Assembly: GCA_040773965.1 (NCBI GenBank) | Contig: JAXGVG010000087.1 | Coordinates: 1-8,137 of the forward strand | DNA length: 8,137 nucleotides | Source of the DNA: JAXGVG01 sp040773965 | GTDB taxonomy: Bacteria > Pseudomonadota > Alphaproteobacteria > UBA9219 | Direction of reading: 5' to 3' | Translations under genes and position numbers: made by a program | Shown here: piece by piece, positions 1 through 5,389 of the stretch | How positions within the stretch are numbered: the stretch's first letter is position 1 | Layout of the letters: every line of letters starts with the position of its first letter | Notes under the pieces: model-generated | What the model was told of the DNA's origin: nothing | The model's input: the letters and a program-made list of their open reading frames with translations, nothing else | Databases searched by the model: none

Positions 1-602
1 AAGATCGATGCCAATATACATTCGTTCTATATAGCCTTGAATTGCTTAAGGAACCTTTGCCCGATCCTTGCAATTCGGTAAAGATAATGCAAGCGGTTCA
101 ACAGGTTAAGACTGATGAACGAAGGAAAGCTTGAGGGGAGCCTTAAAAAGGCCGAAAAAATCAAGGGTTAGACGCTATTGTTCATTTATAGTTAAAGAAT
201 CTTACGTTTATGAAAATTCATCTTTTTGTACCCGGTTTGTCGTCCTGAAAGGGATGGCGTCCGCGTTAGTCAAAGGCGCCGGTGAGATTGATCGGGGTGT
301 CTGCATCGGCTTTGGGTCCTGCGATGCCTATGTCCGTTCATGACCAGCTTGGGGAGGTGACAATCTTTCCGGCGGCGACGGACGTTTTTAAACAACGGGC
401 CTTTTCCGGATCACGCCTTGGTATTCTTATTCTTCCTCCTGTTTGCGCAAGACGCAGGATAAGCGCTTAGTCCAGAAGGAAGGAACTTCTAAAAAACGTG
501 GTTGAGAGAGGCAAGACCGTTGTTAGATTGCAGTGGCACATTGATTCGATAATAGGAATAATTCGGTATCTTTTTTTTATTAAAGAAGTTAAAATCGGCC
601 CC
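1..602. other. Region without a convincing gene
   Basis: About 600 bp with no recognisable coding sequence. Short open frames exist on the plus strand (131-343 and 282-470), but they overlap, have no good ribosome binding site and encode no motif I recognise. A frame open from the left edge runs from position 3 to a TGA at 132-134 (44 codons, including the stretch ELLKEPLPDP). It could be the C-terminal tail of a gene starting outside the window, but I cannot identify it. Small dyads are present: GCCTT/AAGGC at 140-152, TTGCGCAA at 443-450 inside a TCCTG/CAGGA pair (437-459), and AGAAG/CTTCT at 474-490. None is followed by a clear T-run, so I do not call a terminator. I see no tRNA fold. Confidence 0.6.
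548..566 (+). promoter_or_regulatory. Fur-box-like operator candidate upstream of irr
   Basis: The 19-mer starting GATAATAGG matches the classical 19-bp Fur-box consensus (GATAATGATAATCATTATC) at 12 of 19 positions. The matches are the first six bases, the central AAT and the following ATT. It contains the odd palindrome GAAT-A-ATTC (556-564) and lies 36 bp before the chosen irr start, in an AT-rich stretch. Autoregulation or Fur control of irr is a reasonable inference. However, Irr proteins usually bind a different ICE-type motif, and AT-rich DNA gives chance matches. Confidence 0.3.
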
Positions 603-1019
603 ATGAAAAAAGCCGCCAAAAAGGACCGCGTTCTGTGTCTTCTCCTCGCAGCCGATGTGCATCCGACGAGGCAGCGGTTGGCTTTGGCTTCGCTGCTGTT
701 CGACGGCATGAAGAAACACATCACGGCCGAGGAGATTTACGCGGCGGCCCGGAAAAAACGCATCGCCGTCTCGCTGGCCACGGTTTACAACACGCTGCAC
801 GAATTCAAGGCTGCCGGGTTATTGCGTGAAATCGTGGTTGGAAAAAGCCATAGCTATTTCGACAACAATATCAAGGCCCATTACCACATCTATGACGAAG
901 CCACGGGCAAGGTGCGGGACATTCCCTCGCGTTCGGTGCGTCTTATCGGACTGCCCAAAAGCATCAAGGGACGACCTGTCGGAAGCATCGATATTATGAT
1001 ACGGCTTCGCAAGAAATAA
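603..1019 (+). CDS. irr: Irr-like Fur-family iron/haem-responsive transcriptional regulator
   Basis: A 138-residue Fur-superfamily DNA-binding regulator of the Irr type. In Alphaproteobacteria, Irr represses or activates iron and haem genes according to haem status. The N-terminal winged helix spans about residues 18-80: PTRQR at 21-25, TAEEIY at 41-46, and the recognition-helix signature SLATVYNTL at 57-65. The dimerisation half has SYFD (84-87), the Irr-like histidine site reduced to HYH (93-95, often HHH), a DIP motif at 106-108 and the typical ending VRLRRK-like IRLRKK. It lacks the CxxC zinc site of Fur and the N-terminal GCPWH haem motif of Bradyrhizobium Irr. An in-frame GTG at 498 would add 35 residues unlike the family, so I chose the ATG at 603, although its ribosome binding site is weak (AAGAAG). 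The stop lies 9 bp from the convergent flavoprotein gene. Family assignment is solid; Irr rather than Fur or PerR is likely. Confidence 0.88.
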   Translation: MKKAAKKDRVLCLLLAADVHPTRQRLALASLLFDGMKKHITAEEIYAAARKKRIAVSLATVYNTLHEFKAAGLLREIVVGKSHSYFDNNIKAHYHIYDEATGKVRDIPSRSVRLIGLPKSIKGRPVGSIDIMIRLRKK

Positions 1020-1028
1020 AAGCAGGCC

Positions 1029-2042
1029 TTACTTCCGTTCCTTCAACCCATTCTCCGCCTGGGCGATCATTTCCTCAAGAATGACAGCCGCCGGTTTTTC
1101 TTCCCTGACCATGCCCACGCTTTGGCCCGCCATGACGGAACCGGTTTCAACGTCGCCGTCGATCACGGCCCGGCGCAGCGCGCCCGCCCAGAAGCGCTCG
1201 ATTTCAAGCTGCGCGGCTTCTTTCGACAATTCGCCGCGGTCGAAACGCGCGATGACGTCGCGCTGTTTGTCGAGAAACAGCAGGGAGCCTTTGTTTGATA
1301 GCGCGCGCACGGGAATGACGGGAAACCTGGGATCGATCTGGACGGAAAGAACGGCGTCGCGCGCAGCCGCGCGGATAAAGGCCTGCTTGAAGTTGGGGTG
1401 CGCGATGCATTCGCTGGCGCAGACAAACCGCGTGCCGAGCTGGACGCCTGCCGCGCCCATTTCAAGGAAGGAGAGGATCGCTTCACCGCGCCCGATGCCG
1501 CCTGCCGCGAAGACGGGAATGTCGCGGATGACCGGAAGAATTTCCTGAGCCAAAACGGATGTGCTGACGGGCCCGGCGTGACCGCCGCCTTCCGTGCCTT
1601 CGATGATGAGCGCGTCAACGCCCAGACGGGCAAGGCGTTTGCCGACGGCCACGGCCGGAGCGAAACAAATAAGCTTTGCGCCCCCGTCTTTTACTTTCTT
1701 GACGGCAGGCGCGGCGGGAAGGCCGCCCGCAAGGACAATATGGCTGACTTTTTCGTCAAGGCAGACCTGAATAAGCGCATCGAGGTCCGGGTGCATGGTA
1801 ATCAGATTGACGCCGAAAGACTTGCCGGTAAGGGCTTGCGTGCCCTTGATTTCTTCGCGCAGCCGATCAGGCGGCATGGAGCCGCAGGCAAGGATGCCAA
1901 AACCGCCGCCGTTGGAAATGGCCGCGACAAGATGGCGCTCGCTGATCCACGTCATCGCGCCGCCCACGATGGCCAGCGGTGCGCCTAAAAAGGCGGATCC
2001 GCGCTGCATGAGTTGCCGGAGACGGGGGGAGATGTTTACCAT
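1029..2042 (-). CDS. Nitronate monooxygenase / FabK-like FMN-dependent protein
   Basis: A 337-residue TIM-barrel flavoprotein of the nitronate monooxygenase (2-nitropropane dioxygenase) family, which also includes the enoyl-ACP reductase FabK. Visible features are the N-terminal GAPLAIVGGAMTW-like strand (residues 20-32), NGGGFGIL at 44-51, FGVNL at 76-80, the hallmark EGTEGGGHAG at 148-157 with the putative catalytic His155, and the FMN phosphate-binding segments AAGGIGRG (179-186) and GAAGVQLGTRF (196-206). The C-terminal GSVMAGQSVG (301-310) is also typical. The frame stays open upstream to 2426, but the extra 128 codons are only another frame of the dehydrogenase gene. The ATG at 2042 overlaps the upstream stop by 7 bp (ATGGTAA), which suggests translational coupling. 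Substrate is unproven: nitronate detoxification and enoyl-ACP reduction are both possible. Confidence 0.87.
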   Translation of the reverse strand: MVNISPRLRQLMQRGSAFLGAPLAIVGGAMTWISERHLVAAISNGGGFGILACGSMPPDRLREEIKGTQALTGKSFGVNLITMHPDLDALIQVCLDEKVSHIVLAGGLPAAPAVKKVKDGGAKLICFAPAVAVGKRLARLGVDALIIEGTEGGGHAGPVSTSVLAQEILPVIRDIPVFAAGGIGRGEAILSFLEMGAAGVQLGTRFVCASECIAHPNFKQAFIRAAARDAVLSVQIDPRFPVIPVRALSNKGSLLFLDKQRDVIARFDRGELSKEAAQLEIERFWAGALRRAVIDGDVETGSVMAGQSVGMVREEKPAAVILEEMIAQAENGLKERK

Positions 2043-2758
2043 GCGAGCGTCCGGCCTGTATAATCCCGAAAACAACCTGTTTGTTCCAGCGTCAAGCTCT
2101 CGATCACCTTGCGAAGGCCAGCCGCGCTTTCCCCGACCGTCACGGCGGCGCCTTTGCCGCCCATGTCCGTCTGGGCCCACCCGGGGTGGAGGCTTGCCAC
2201 AATAATTTTTTCGTCCCGAAGCGTAAAGGCAATATTGCGCATGCCGGAGTTCAATCCCGCCTTGCTGGAACGATAGGCGATGAGGTCCGAATGGCCACGC
2301 TCGATTGATCCGGCTTCGCTCGAAATCATGACGATCTTGCGTTCCTTGCCGCGCCGGATGTGGGGCAGAAAGGCCTGGGCTACCATGAGAGGGGCGATTG
2401 TATTGATGCGGAGAACCTTTTCCCATCCTTTTGAATCGATTGAGCCGAAAATCTGGCTGTTGTCGTCGAAACCGATAAAGGGCGTTTTCGCAACGCCGGA
2501 TAAAATACCGGCGTTGTTGATGAGAATATCGATGGCGGTATCGTTGAGCTTGCGGGCAAGAGCGGCGATGCTTTCATCGTTGCCGACGTCGAGGGCTTCA
2601 ATGCGGATGTTGTTACTGTTTTGCGCGAGGGCGTTCAGTTCCCTCGCTTTATCCGGGGCGCGGCATGTGGCGATAACGTGCCAGCCGTCTTTGGCGTATG
2701 CATGGGCGAACGCAAGGCCAAGGCCGCGGCTTGCGCCGGTGATTAATACGGTCGGCAT
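2036..2758 (-). CDS. Short-chain dehydrogenase/reductase (SDR)
   Basis: A 240-residue classical SDR oxidoreductase, a soluble NAD(P)-dependent Rossmann-fold enzyme. The cofactor motif TGASRGLG is at residues 7-14, Asp57 lies in ALDV, NNAG is at 81-84, the structural Asn is at 119 (INTIAP), the catalytic Ser is at 146/147 (ISSEAG), and the YxxxK pair is Tyr162/Lys166. HPGWAQTDMGG (191-201) follows the usual post-catalytic PG motif. Arg33 after the second strand (TCR) hints at NADPH preference. It resembles the C-factor-like SDRs rather than FabG, but the substrate cannot be read from sequence. A strong GAGGAG (2770-2765) precedes the ATG by 6 bp. It sits 66 bp downstream of lysC and overlaps the flavoprotein gene, so the two oxidoreductases are probably made together and may act on related substrates. 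Confidence 0.9.
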   Translation of the reverse strand: MPTVLITGASRGLGLAFAHAYAKDGWHVIATCRAPDKARELNALAQNSNNIRIEALDVGNDESIAALARKLNDTAIDILINNAGILSGVAKTPFIGFDDNSQIFGSIDSKGWEKVLRINTIAPLMVAQAFLPHIRRGKERKIVMISSEAGSIERGHSDLIAYRSSKAGLNSGMRNIAFTLRDEKIIVASLHPGWAQTDMGGKGAAVTVGESAAGLRKVIESLTLEQTGCFRDYTGRTLAW

Positions 2759-2769
2759 GATGATCTCCT

Positions 2770-2818
2770 CGCAGGGAGGGCATTATTGCACAGGATTTAC
2801 ATGTAGGGGAACCCTGCG
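2770..2818 (-). repeat. Inverted repeat between lysC and the SDR gene
   Basis: CGCAGGG (2770-2776) and CCCTGCG (2812-2818) form a perfect 7-bp inverted repeat separated by 35 nt, filling most of the 66-bp gap after lysC. No U-run follows on either strand, so it is not an ordinary terminator. On the transcript, the promoter-distal arm ends at the first base of the SDR ribosome binding site GAGGAG (2770-2765). A fold here could influence SDR translation or mRNA stability in a lysC-SDR transcript. Chance occurrence in GC-rich DNA is possible. Confidence 0.35.
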
Positions 2819-2824
2819 CGTCCC

Positions 2825-3307
2825 TTATTTCCCGTCGAGGTCATAGGCCGTGTGAAGGGATCGCAGGGCCAGTTCGGCATATTCCTCGGCGATCAGGACG
2901 CTGATGCTGATTTCCGACGTTTCAATGGCCTGGATGTTGATCTTTTTTTCACCCAGCGTTTTGAACATGAGCGCCGCGACGCCCGGATGACTGCGCATGC
3001 CGAGGCCGACGAGCGAAATTTTGACGACGCTTTTGTCGGACGCCGCTTTCGAAAAGCCGATGTTCGCCTTTTCGGTCTCCATAACCTGCAACGCGCGTTC
3101 GGCGTCGCCGCGGCCGACCGTAAAGGTGATGTCCGTCGTCTCGCCGTCTTCCGAAGAGCTTTGGACGATCATATCGACATTGATGCCCGCGCGGGCAAGG
3201 CCGCCGAACACGATCGCGGCGACGCCGGGCTTGTCGGCCACGTCGACCAGGGTGATCTTGGCTTCGTTCAGCGAATGAGCGATGCCGGTGACGGTTTGCT
3301 GTTCCAT
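2825..3307 (-). CDS. Putative internally initiated beta (regulatory) subunit of aspartate kinase
   Basis: Met252 of LysC is preceded by GAGG followed by eight A residues, a near-ideal ribosome binding site and spacing. Translation from the ATG at 3307 would give a 160-residue in-frame protein, starting MEQQTVTGIA, that contains only the two ACT domains. In alpha2/beta2 aspartokinases (for example Corynebacterium LysC and Bacillus aspartokinase II), the beta subunit is made in this way from a start near codon 250, and is about 160-170 residues long. The match in position and size is what supports the call. Whether it is used here is inferred. The GAGGAAAAA bases also encode Glu-Glu-Lys-Lys, so the codons alone could explain them. 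Confidence 0.6.
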   Translation of the reverse strand: MEQQTVTGIAHSLNEAKITLVDVADKPGVAAIVFGGLARAGINVDMIVQSSSEDGETTDITFTVGRGDAERALQVMETEKANIGFSKAASDKSVVKISLVGLGMRSHPGVAALMFKTLGEKKINIQAIETSEISISVLIAEEYAELALRSLHTAYDLDGK

Positions 3308-4060
3308 TTTTTTTTCCTCGTCGATGACAAGAGTTCCGGGGAAGTCGCTGCCGATGGCGTTCGCGAAGGTGGACAGCACCTGCACGGGAACGCGGTAACG
3401 CAGCGCCATTTCCACCGATCGCGTCTGGAGCACTTTTGCGCCGAGCGAGGCAAGCTCCAGCATTTCTTCATAGGATACGCGCGCCAGCCGCCGCGCCTTT
3501 CCGACGATGCGCGGATCCGAGGTATAAACGCCGTCCACGTCCGTGTAGATGTCGCAGCGATCCGCTTTAAGCGCGGCGGCCAGCGCCACGGCCGATGTAT
3601 CCGATCCGCCGCGCCCCAGCGTGGTGATGCTGCCGTCCCCGGCGATGCCTTGAAAGCCCGCCAGCACCGCGACTTCGCCCTGGTTTATATGACGCCGAAG
3701 CGCCGCCGCGTTGATATCGACAATGCGCGCCCTGTTGTGCGACGAGTCCGTCCGCAACGGAACTTGCCAGCCTTGCCATGAGCGAGCGTTCAACCCGCGC
3801 TGTTGCAACGCCAACGCCATCAAACCCGCCGTAATCTGTTCGCCTGTCGCAATGACGGCGTCCTGCTCGCGCGGGTTGGGCGCGGGCGAAATGCTCCGGC
3901 AGTGGTTGATGAGCTGGTCCGTCACGCCCGCCATGGCGGAGACCACGACGGCGATCCTGTTTCCCAGCTTGACTTCGGCGGCGACCTTGCTGGCGGCGTT
4001 TTTGATGCGTTCGACATCGCCGACGGAAGTGCCGCCGAACTTGACTACGATGAGAGCCAT
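2825..4060 (-). CDS. lysC: Aspartate kinase (aspartokinase), alpha form
   Basis: A 411-residue monofunctional aspartokinase that phosphorylates L-aspartate, the first step toward lysine/diaminopimelate, methionine, threonine and isoleucine. The kinase domain (about 1-245) shows KFGGTSVG at 7-14, the ATGEQ segment at 71-75, TTLGRGGSDTSAVALA at 146-161, and YTDVDGVYTSDPR at 172-184. Two C-terminal ACT regulatory domains follow at about 267-345 and 347-411; the second begins VKISLVGLGMRSHPGVA. The family is usually feedback-inhibited by lysine, threonine or both through these domains. Length matches the alpha2/beta2 type of Corynebacterium and Bacillus, and an internal start is visible (separate entry). 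The ATG at 4060 has AAGGA 12 bp upstream. It is divergent from ubiG and lies first in a likely lysC-SDR-flavoprotein transcript. Confidence 0.96.
   Translation of the reverse strand: MALIVVKFGGTSVGDVERIKNAASKVAAEVKLGNRIAVVVSAMAGVTDQLINHCRSISPAPNPREQDAVIATGEQITAGLMALALQQRGLNARSWQGWQVPLRTDSSHNRARIVDINAAALRRHINQGEVAVLAGFQGIAGDGSITTLGRGGSDTSAVALAAALKADRCDIYTDVDGVYTSDPRIVGKARRLARVSYEEMLELASLGAKVLQTRSVEMALRYRVPVQVLSTFANAIGSDFPGTLVIDEEKKMEQQTVTGIAHSLNEAKITLVDVADKPGVAAIVFGGLARAGINVDMIVQSSSEDGETTDITFTVGRGDAERALQVMETEKANIGFSKAASDKSVVKISLVGLGMRSHPGVAALMFKTLGEKKINIQAIETSEISISVLIAEEYAELALRSLHTAYDLDGK
3307..3320 (-). promoter_or_regulatory. Internal Shine-Dalgarno and A9 run inside lysC
   Basis: Read on the minus strand, GAGG (ending at 3316) is followed by nine consecutive A residues, the last being the A of the internal ATG. 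The GAGG-to-ATG spacing is 8 nt. The run falls in the linker between the kinase and ACT domains. It supports internal initiation, and a run of nine A residues is also long enough to allow some RNA polymerase slippage. Confidence 0.55.
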
Positions 4061-4086
4061 AACACGCGATATCCTTATTGCCGTGC

Positions 4087-4108
4087 GGGCTGAAAAATAA
4101 GGCAGCCC
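4087..4108 (-). repeat. Hairpin in the lysC leader
   Basis: GGGCTG (4087-4092) and CAGCCC (4103-4108) are a perfect 6-bp inverted repeat with a 10-nt A/T-rich loop (4093-4102). If lysC is transcribed from the promoter predicted near 4139-4167, this stem forms in its 5' leader, about 27 nt before the start codon. There is no leader peptide rich in lysine or threonine codons and no lysine-riboswitch-like structure, so an attenuator is not supported. An effect on mRNA stability is the simplest guess. Confidence 0.4.
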
Positions 4109-4116
4109 TTGATTTA

Positions 4117-4145
4117 TTGTTAACCGGACGAATTTCCCATGTTAT
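4117..4145 (+). promoter_or_regulatory. Predicted ubiG promoter
   Basis: TTGTTA (4117-4122) and TGTTAT (4140-4145) are separated by 17 bp, and each matches the sigma-70 consensus at 4 of 6 positions. Transcription would start near 4152, giving a leader of about 60 nt. The -10 lies inside the dyad at 4138-4155. Predicted by eye only. Confidence 0.35.
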
Positions 4146-4155
4146 GCGTAACATG
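4138..4155. repeat. 18-bp dyad between lysC and ubiG, operator candidate
   Basis: CATGTTA (4138-4144), a 4-bp centre TGCG, and TAACATG (4149-4155) form a perfect 7-bp inverted repeat. It lies in the divergent lysC/ubiG space, 57 bp before the ubiG start. It covers the predicted -10 elements of both divergent promoters, so a dimeric regulator bound here could control both genes at once. As RNA it could instead fold into a small hairpin, but no T-run follows. No matching regulator gene is in the window. Confidence 0.5.
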
Positions 4156-4167
4156 ACTTTTCGCCAA
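4139..4167 (-). promoter_or_regulatory. Predicted lysC promoter
   Basis: On the minus strand TTGGCG (4167-4162) and TAACAT (4144-4139) are separated by 17 bp, each matching the sigma-70 consensus at 4 of 6 positions. Transcription would begin near 4132 and give a leader of roughly 70 nt containing the 4087-4108 hairpin. It overlaps the predicted ubiG promoter and the dyad. Predicted by eye only. Confidence 0.35.
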
Positions 4168-4212
4168 CACCCAAGTTGTCGATTCTAAATTCTTCTACAG
4201 GTCTCGAGATCC

Positions 4213-4983
4213 ATGCCCCGTTCGACGGCTGCCAGCATTTCGGAAGAACATGTCGCTCTCTTTTCTGCGCGGGCTGAAGATTTTTGGGACGCCAAAGGGC
4301 CTTTCCGGTTTCTTCATGAACTGGGGCCTCTCCGCATGGATTATGTTAAGGACCGCGTTCGTGACCACTTGGGGCAAGGAATGCGGAACACTAGCGTTCT
4401 GAAAGGTCTGAAAATTCTTGATGCCGGATGTGGCGGCGGCCTTCTGGCGGAAGCTTTGGCGCGCGCGGGCGCGACGGTGACGGGCGTAGATGCTTCGCCG
4501 GAAGTTATAGCCGTAGCGCGGCGGCATGCGAAAGCATCGCGTTTACATATTAACTATACGGCAGACAGCGTTGAGGCGCTTGCCAAAAAAAGGCAACGCT
4601 TTGATGTCGTCACGGCCATGGAGATTGTCGAGCACGTAGCGGACAGGGAATCTTTCTTGCGTTCGTTGGCGCATCTCTTGAGACCGGGCGGGCTGCTTAT
4701 CATGGCGACGCTCAATCGCACGGTGACGAGTTACATGCTCGGCATTGTAATCGCGGAGTATGCGCTTGGATGGATTCCGCGCGGCACGCACGATTGGGAG
4801 ACGTTTGTTCGTCCATCCGAACTGGTTGAAGAACTGGCGCACCGGGGCGTGACAGTGACCGATCTTACGGGCGTCGTATTCGATCCATGGACGGGAACTT
4901 TCGAAAAAAGCAAAGAAAATCTTAAGGTTAACTATCTGTTGGCGGCAGTGAAAGACGGGGCAAGACTTTGCCGAATGCCTTGA
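4213..4983 (+). CDS. ubiG: Ubiquinone biosynthesis O-methyltransferase UbiG
   Basis: A 256-residue class I SAM-dependent methyltransferase of the UbiG family, which performs both O-methylations of ubiquinone synthesis (2-polyprenyl-6-hydroxyphenol and 3-demethylubiquinol) at the membrane surface. The N-terminal segment FWDAKGPFRFLHELGPLRMDY (24-44) is the UbiG signature, close to the usual FWDxxGxFxPLHxxNPxR pattern. SAM-binding motif I is ILDAGCGGGLL (68-78), the acidic loop GVDAS is at 91-95, EIVEHV is at 137-142, and RPGG is at 157-160. TLNRT (166-170), GTHDW (191-195) and the C-terminal NYLLAA (240-245) are all typical. The ATG at 4213 has only a weak AGG 11 bp upstream but fits the family N-terminus well. 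Divergence from lysC is a common alphaproteobacterial arrangement. Ubiquinone synthesis implies a respiratory metabolism. Confidence 0.95.
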   Translation: MPRSTAASISEEHVALFSARAEDFWDAKGPFRFLHELGPLRMDYVKDRVRDHLGQGMRNTSVLKGLKILDAGCGGGLLAEALARAGATVTGVDASPEVIAVARRHAKASRLHINYTADSVEALAKKRQRFDVVTAMEIVEHVADRESFLRSLAHLLRPGGLLIMATLNRTVTSYMLGIVIAEYALGWIPRGTHDWETFVRPSELVEELAHRGVTVTDLTGVVFDPWTGTFEKSKENLKVNYLLAAVKDGARLCRMP

Positions 4984-5009
4984 CTTAACCCTTGCCGCCT
5001 GCCTATAAA
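4980..5009 (+). promoter_or_regulatory. Predicted rpmB promoter
   Basis: TTGACT (4980-4985) and TATAAA (5004-5009), separated by 18 bp, each match the sigma-70 consensus at 5 of 6 positions. This is the best promoter in the window. The -35 element covers the ubiG stop codon (4981-4983). Transcription would start near 5016 and leave a leader of about 77 nt. High, independent expression would suit a ribosomal protein gene. Confidence 0.6.
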
Positions 5010-5033
5010 ACCGGCTAGGAACGGCTGGTTTTT
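5007..5033 (+). terminator. Possible ubiG terminator hairpin overlapping the rpmB promoter
   Basis: AAAACCGGC (5007-5015) pairs with GCTGGTTTT (5024-5032), giving a 9-bp stem with one G-U pair and an 8-nt loop, and the right arm ends in five T residues (5029-5033). This resembles a weak intrinsic terminator for ubiG. The left arm starts within the rpmB -10, so rpmB RNA starting near 5016 would lack it and would not be terminated. AACCGG (5009-5014) can alternatively pair with CCGGTT (5034-5039). The T-run is short and mostly within the stem. Confidence 0.4.
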
Positions 5034-5092
5034 CCGGTTCCATTTACCGTAATTCAAACATAAAGGCTCGGCGGCATGCCGGGAAAAGAAAA

Positions 5093-5389
5093 ATGGCTCG
5101 TGTATGTTCCGTGACCGGCAAGAAACCCCACTTTGGCAACAAGGTCAGCCATGCCAACAATAAAACGCGCCGCCGCTGGCAGCCGAACCTTCAGGTGTGC
5201 TCGTTTCCTTCCGAGATTCTGGGTAAGCGGGTCACGTTGCGTTTAACGGCCAACGGCATTCGCACGGTCGAACATAACGGCGGCATTGATGCCTGGTTGC
5301 TGAACACGCGGCCGAGCCGTTTGCCGGAAGAAGCGCGGAAAGCGCGAAAGAAGCTTCAGAAGGCGCAAGGCCAGAAAGCCGCTTCGTAA
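5093..5389 (+). CDS. rpmB: 50S ribosomal protein L28
   Basis: A 98-residue bL28 protein, a small basic component of the large ribosomal subunit. The N-terminus shows the family pattern MARVCSVTGKKPHFGNKVSHANNKT-like: CxxTGK at residues 5-10 and VSHANNKTRRRW at 18-29. It is followed by PNLQ (31-34), the RLTAN strand and the VEHNGGIDAWLL segment (60-71). The Lys/Arg/Ala-rich C-terminal helix ends QKAAS. Length is normal for Alphaproteobacteria. The classical zinc-binding cysteine set is incomplete (Cys5 and Cys37 only), as expected for a zinc-independent L28. The start has a purine-rich GGGAAAAGAAAA upstream rather than a classical Shine-Dalgarno. An earlier ATG at 5076 is out of frame. rpmG (L33), often its partner elsewhere, is not adjacent. 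Confidence 0.97.
   Translation: MARVCSVTGKKPHFGNKVSHANNKTRRRWQPNLQVCSFPSEILGKRVTLRLTANGIRTVEHNGGIDAWLLNTRPSRLPEEARKARKKLQKAQGQKAAS

Noticed and set aside
140..160. GCCTT/AAGGC hairpin as an intrinsic terminator
   Set aside because: The stem is only 5 bp and is followed by an A-run on the plus strand. On the minus strand the T-run comes before the stem, so it cannot act as a terminator in either direction.
498..602. GTG-initiated N-terminal extension of Irr
   Set aside because: The 35 added residues are hydrophobic and unlike any Irr N-terminus, and this span contains the AT-rich, Fur-box-like regulatory DNA.
1398..1988. 196-codon plus-strand open frame antisense to the flavoprotein gene
   Set aside because: It is opposite a confident gene, has low-complexity Ala/Arg/Asp composition and no good ribosome binding site.
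2043..2426. In-frame upstream extension of the flavoprotein that would make a 465-residue protein
   Set aside because: The extra 128 codons are another reading frame of the SDR gene, show no domain similarity, and the ATG at 2042 gives a family-typical N-terminus.
2852..3781. 309-codon plus-strand open frame antisense to lysC
   Set aside because: It lies wholly opposite a well-supported aspartokinase, is rich in Arg, His and Asp as antisense frames of GC-rich genes are, and has no recognisable motif.
4061..4212. Lysine riboswitch or amino acid attenuator before lysC
   Set aside because: The gap is only 152 bp, has no long multi-stem structure or leader peptide rich in Lys or Thr codons, and the one hairpin has no following T-run on the lysC strand.
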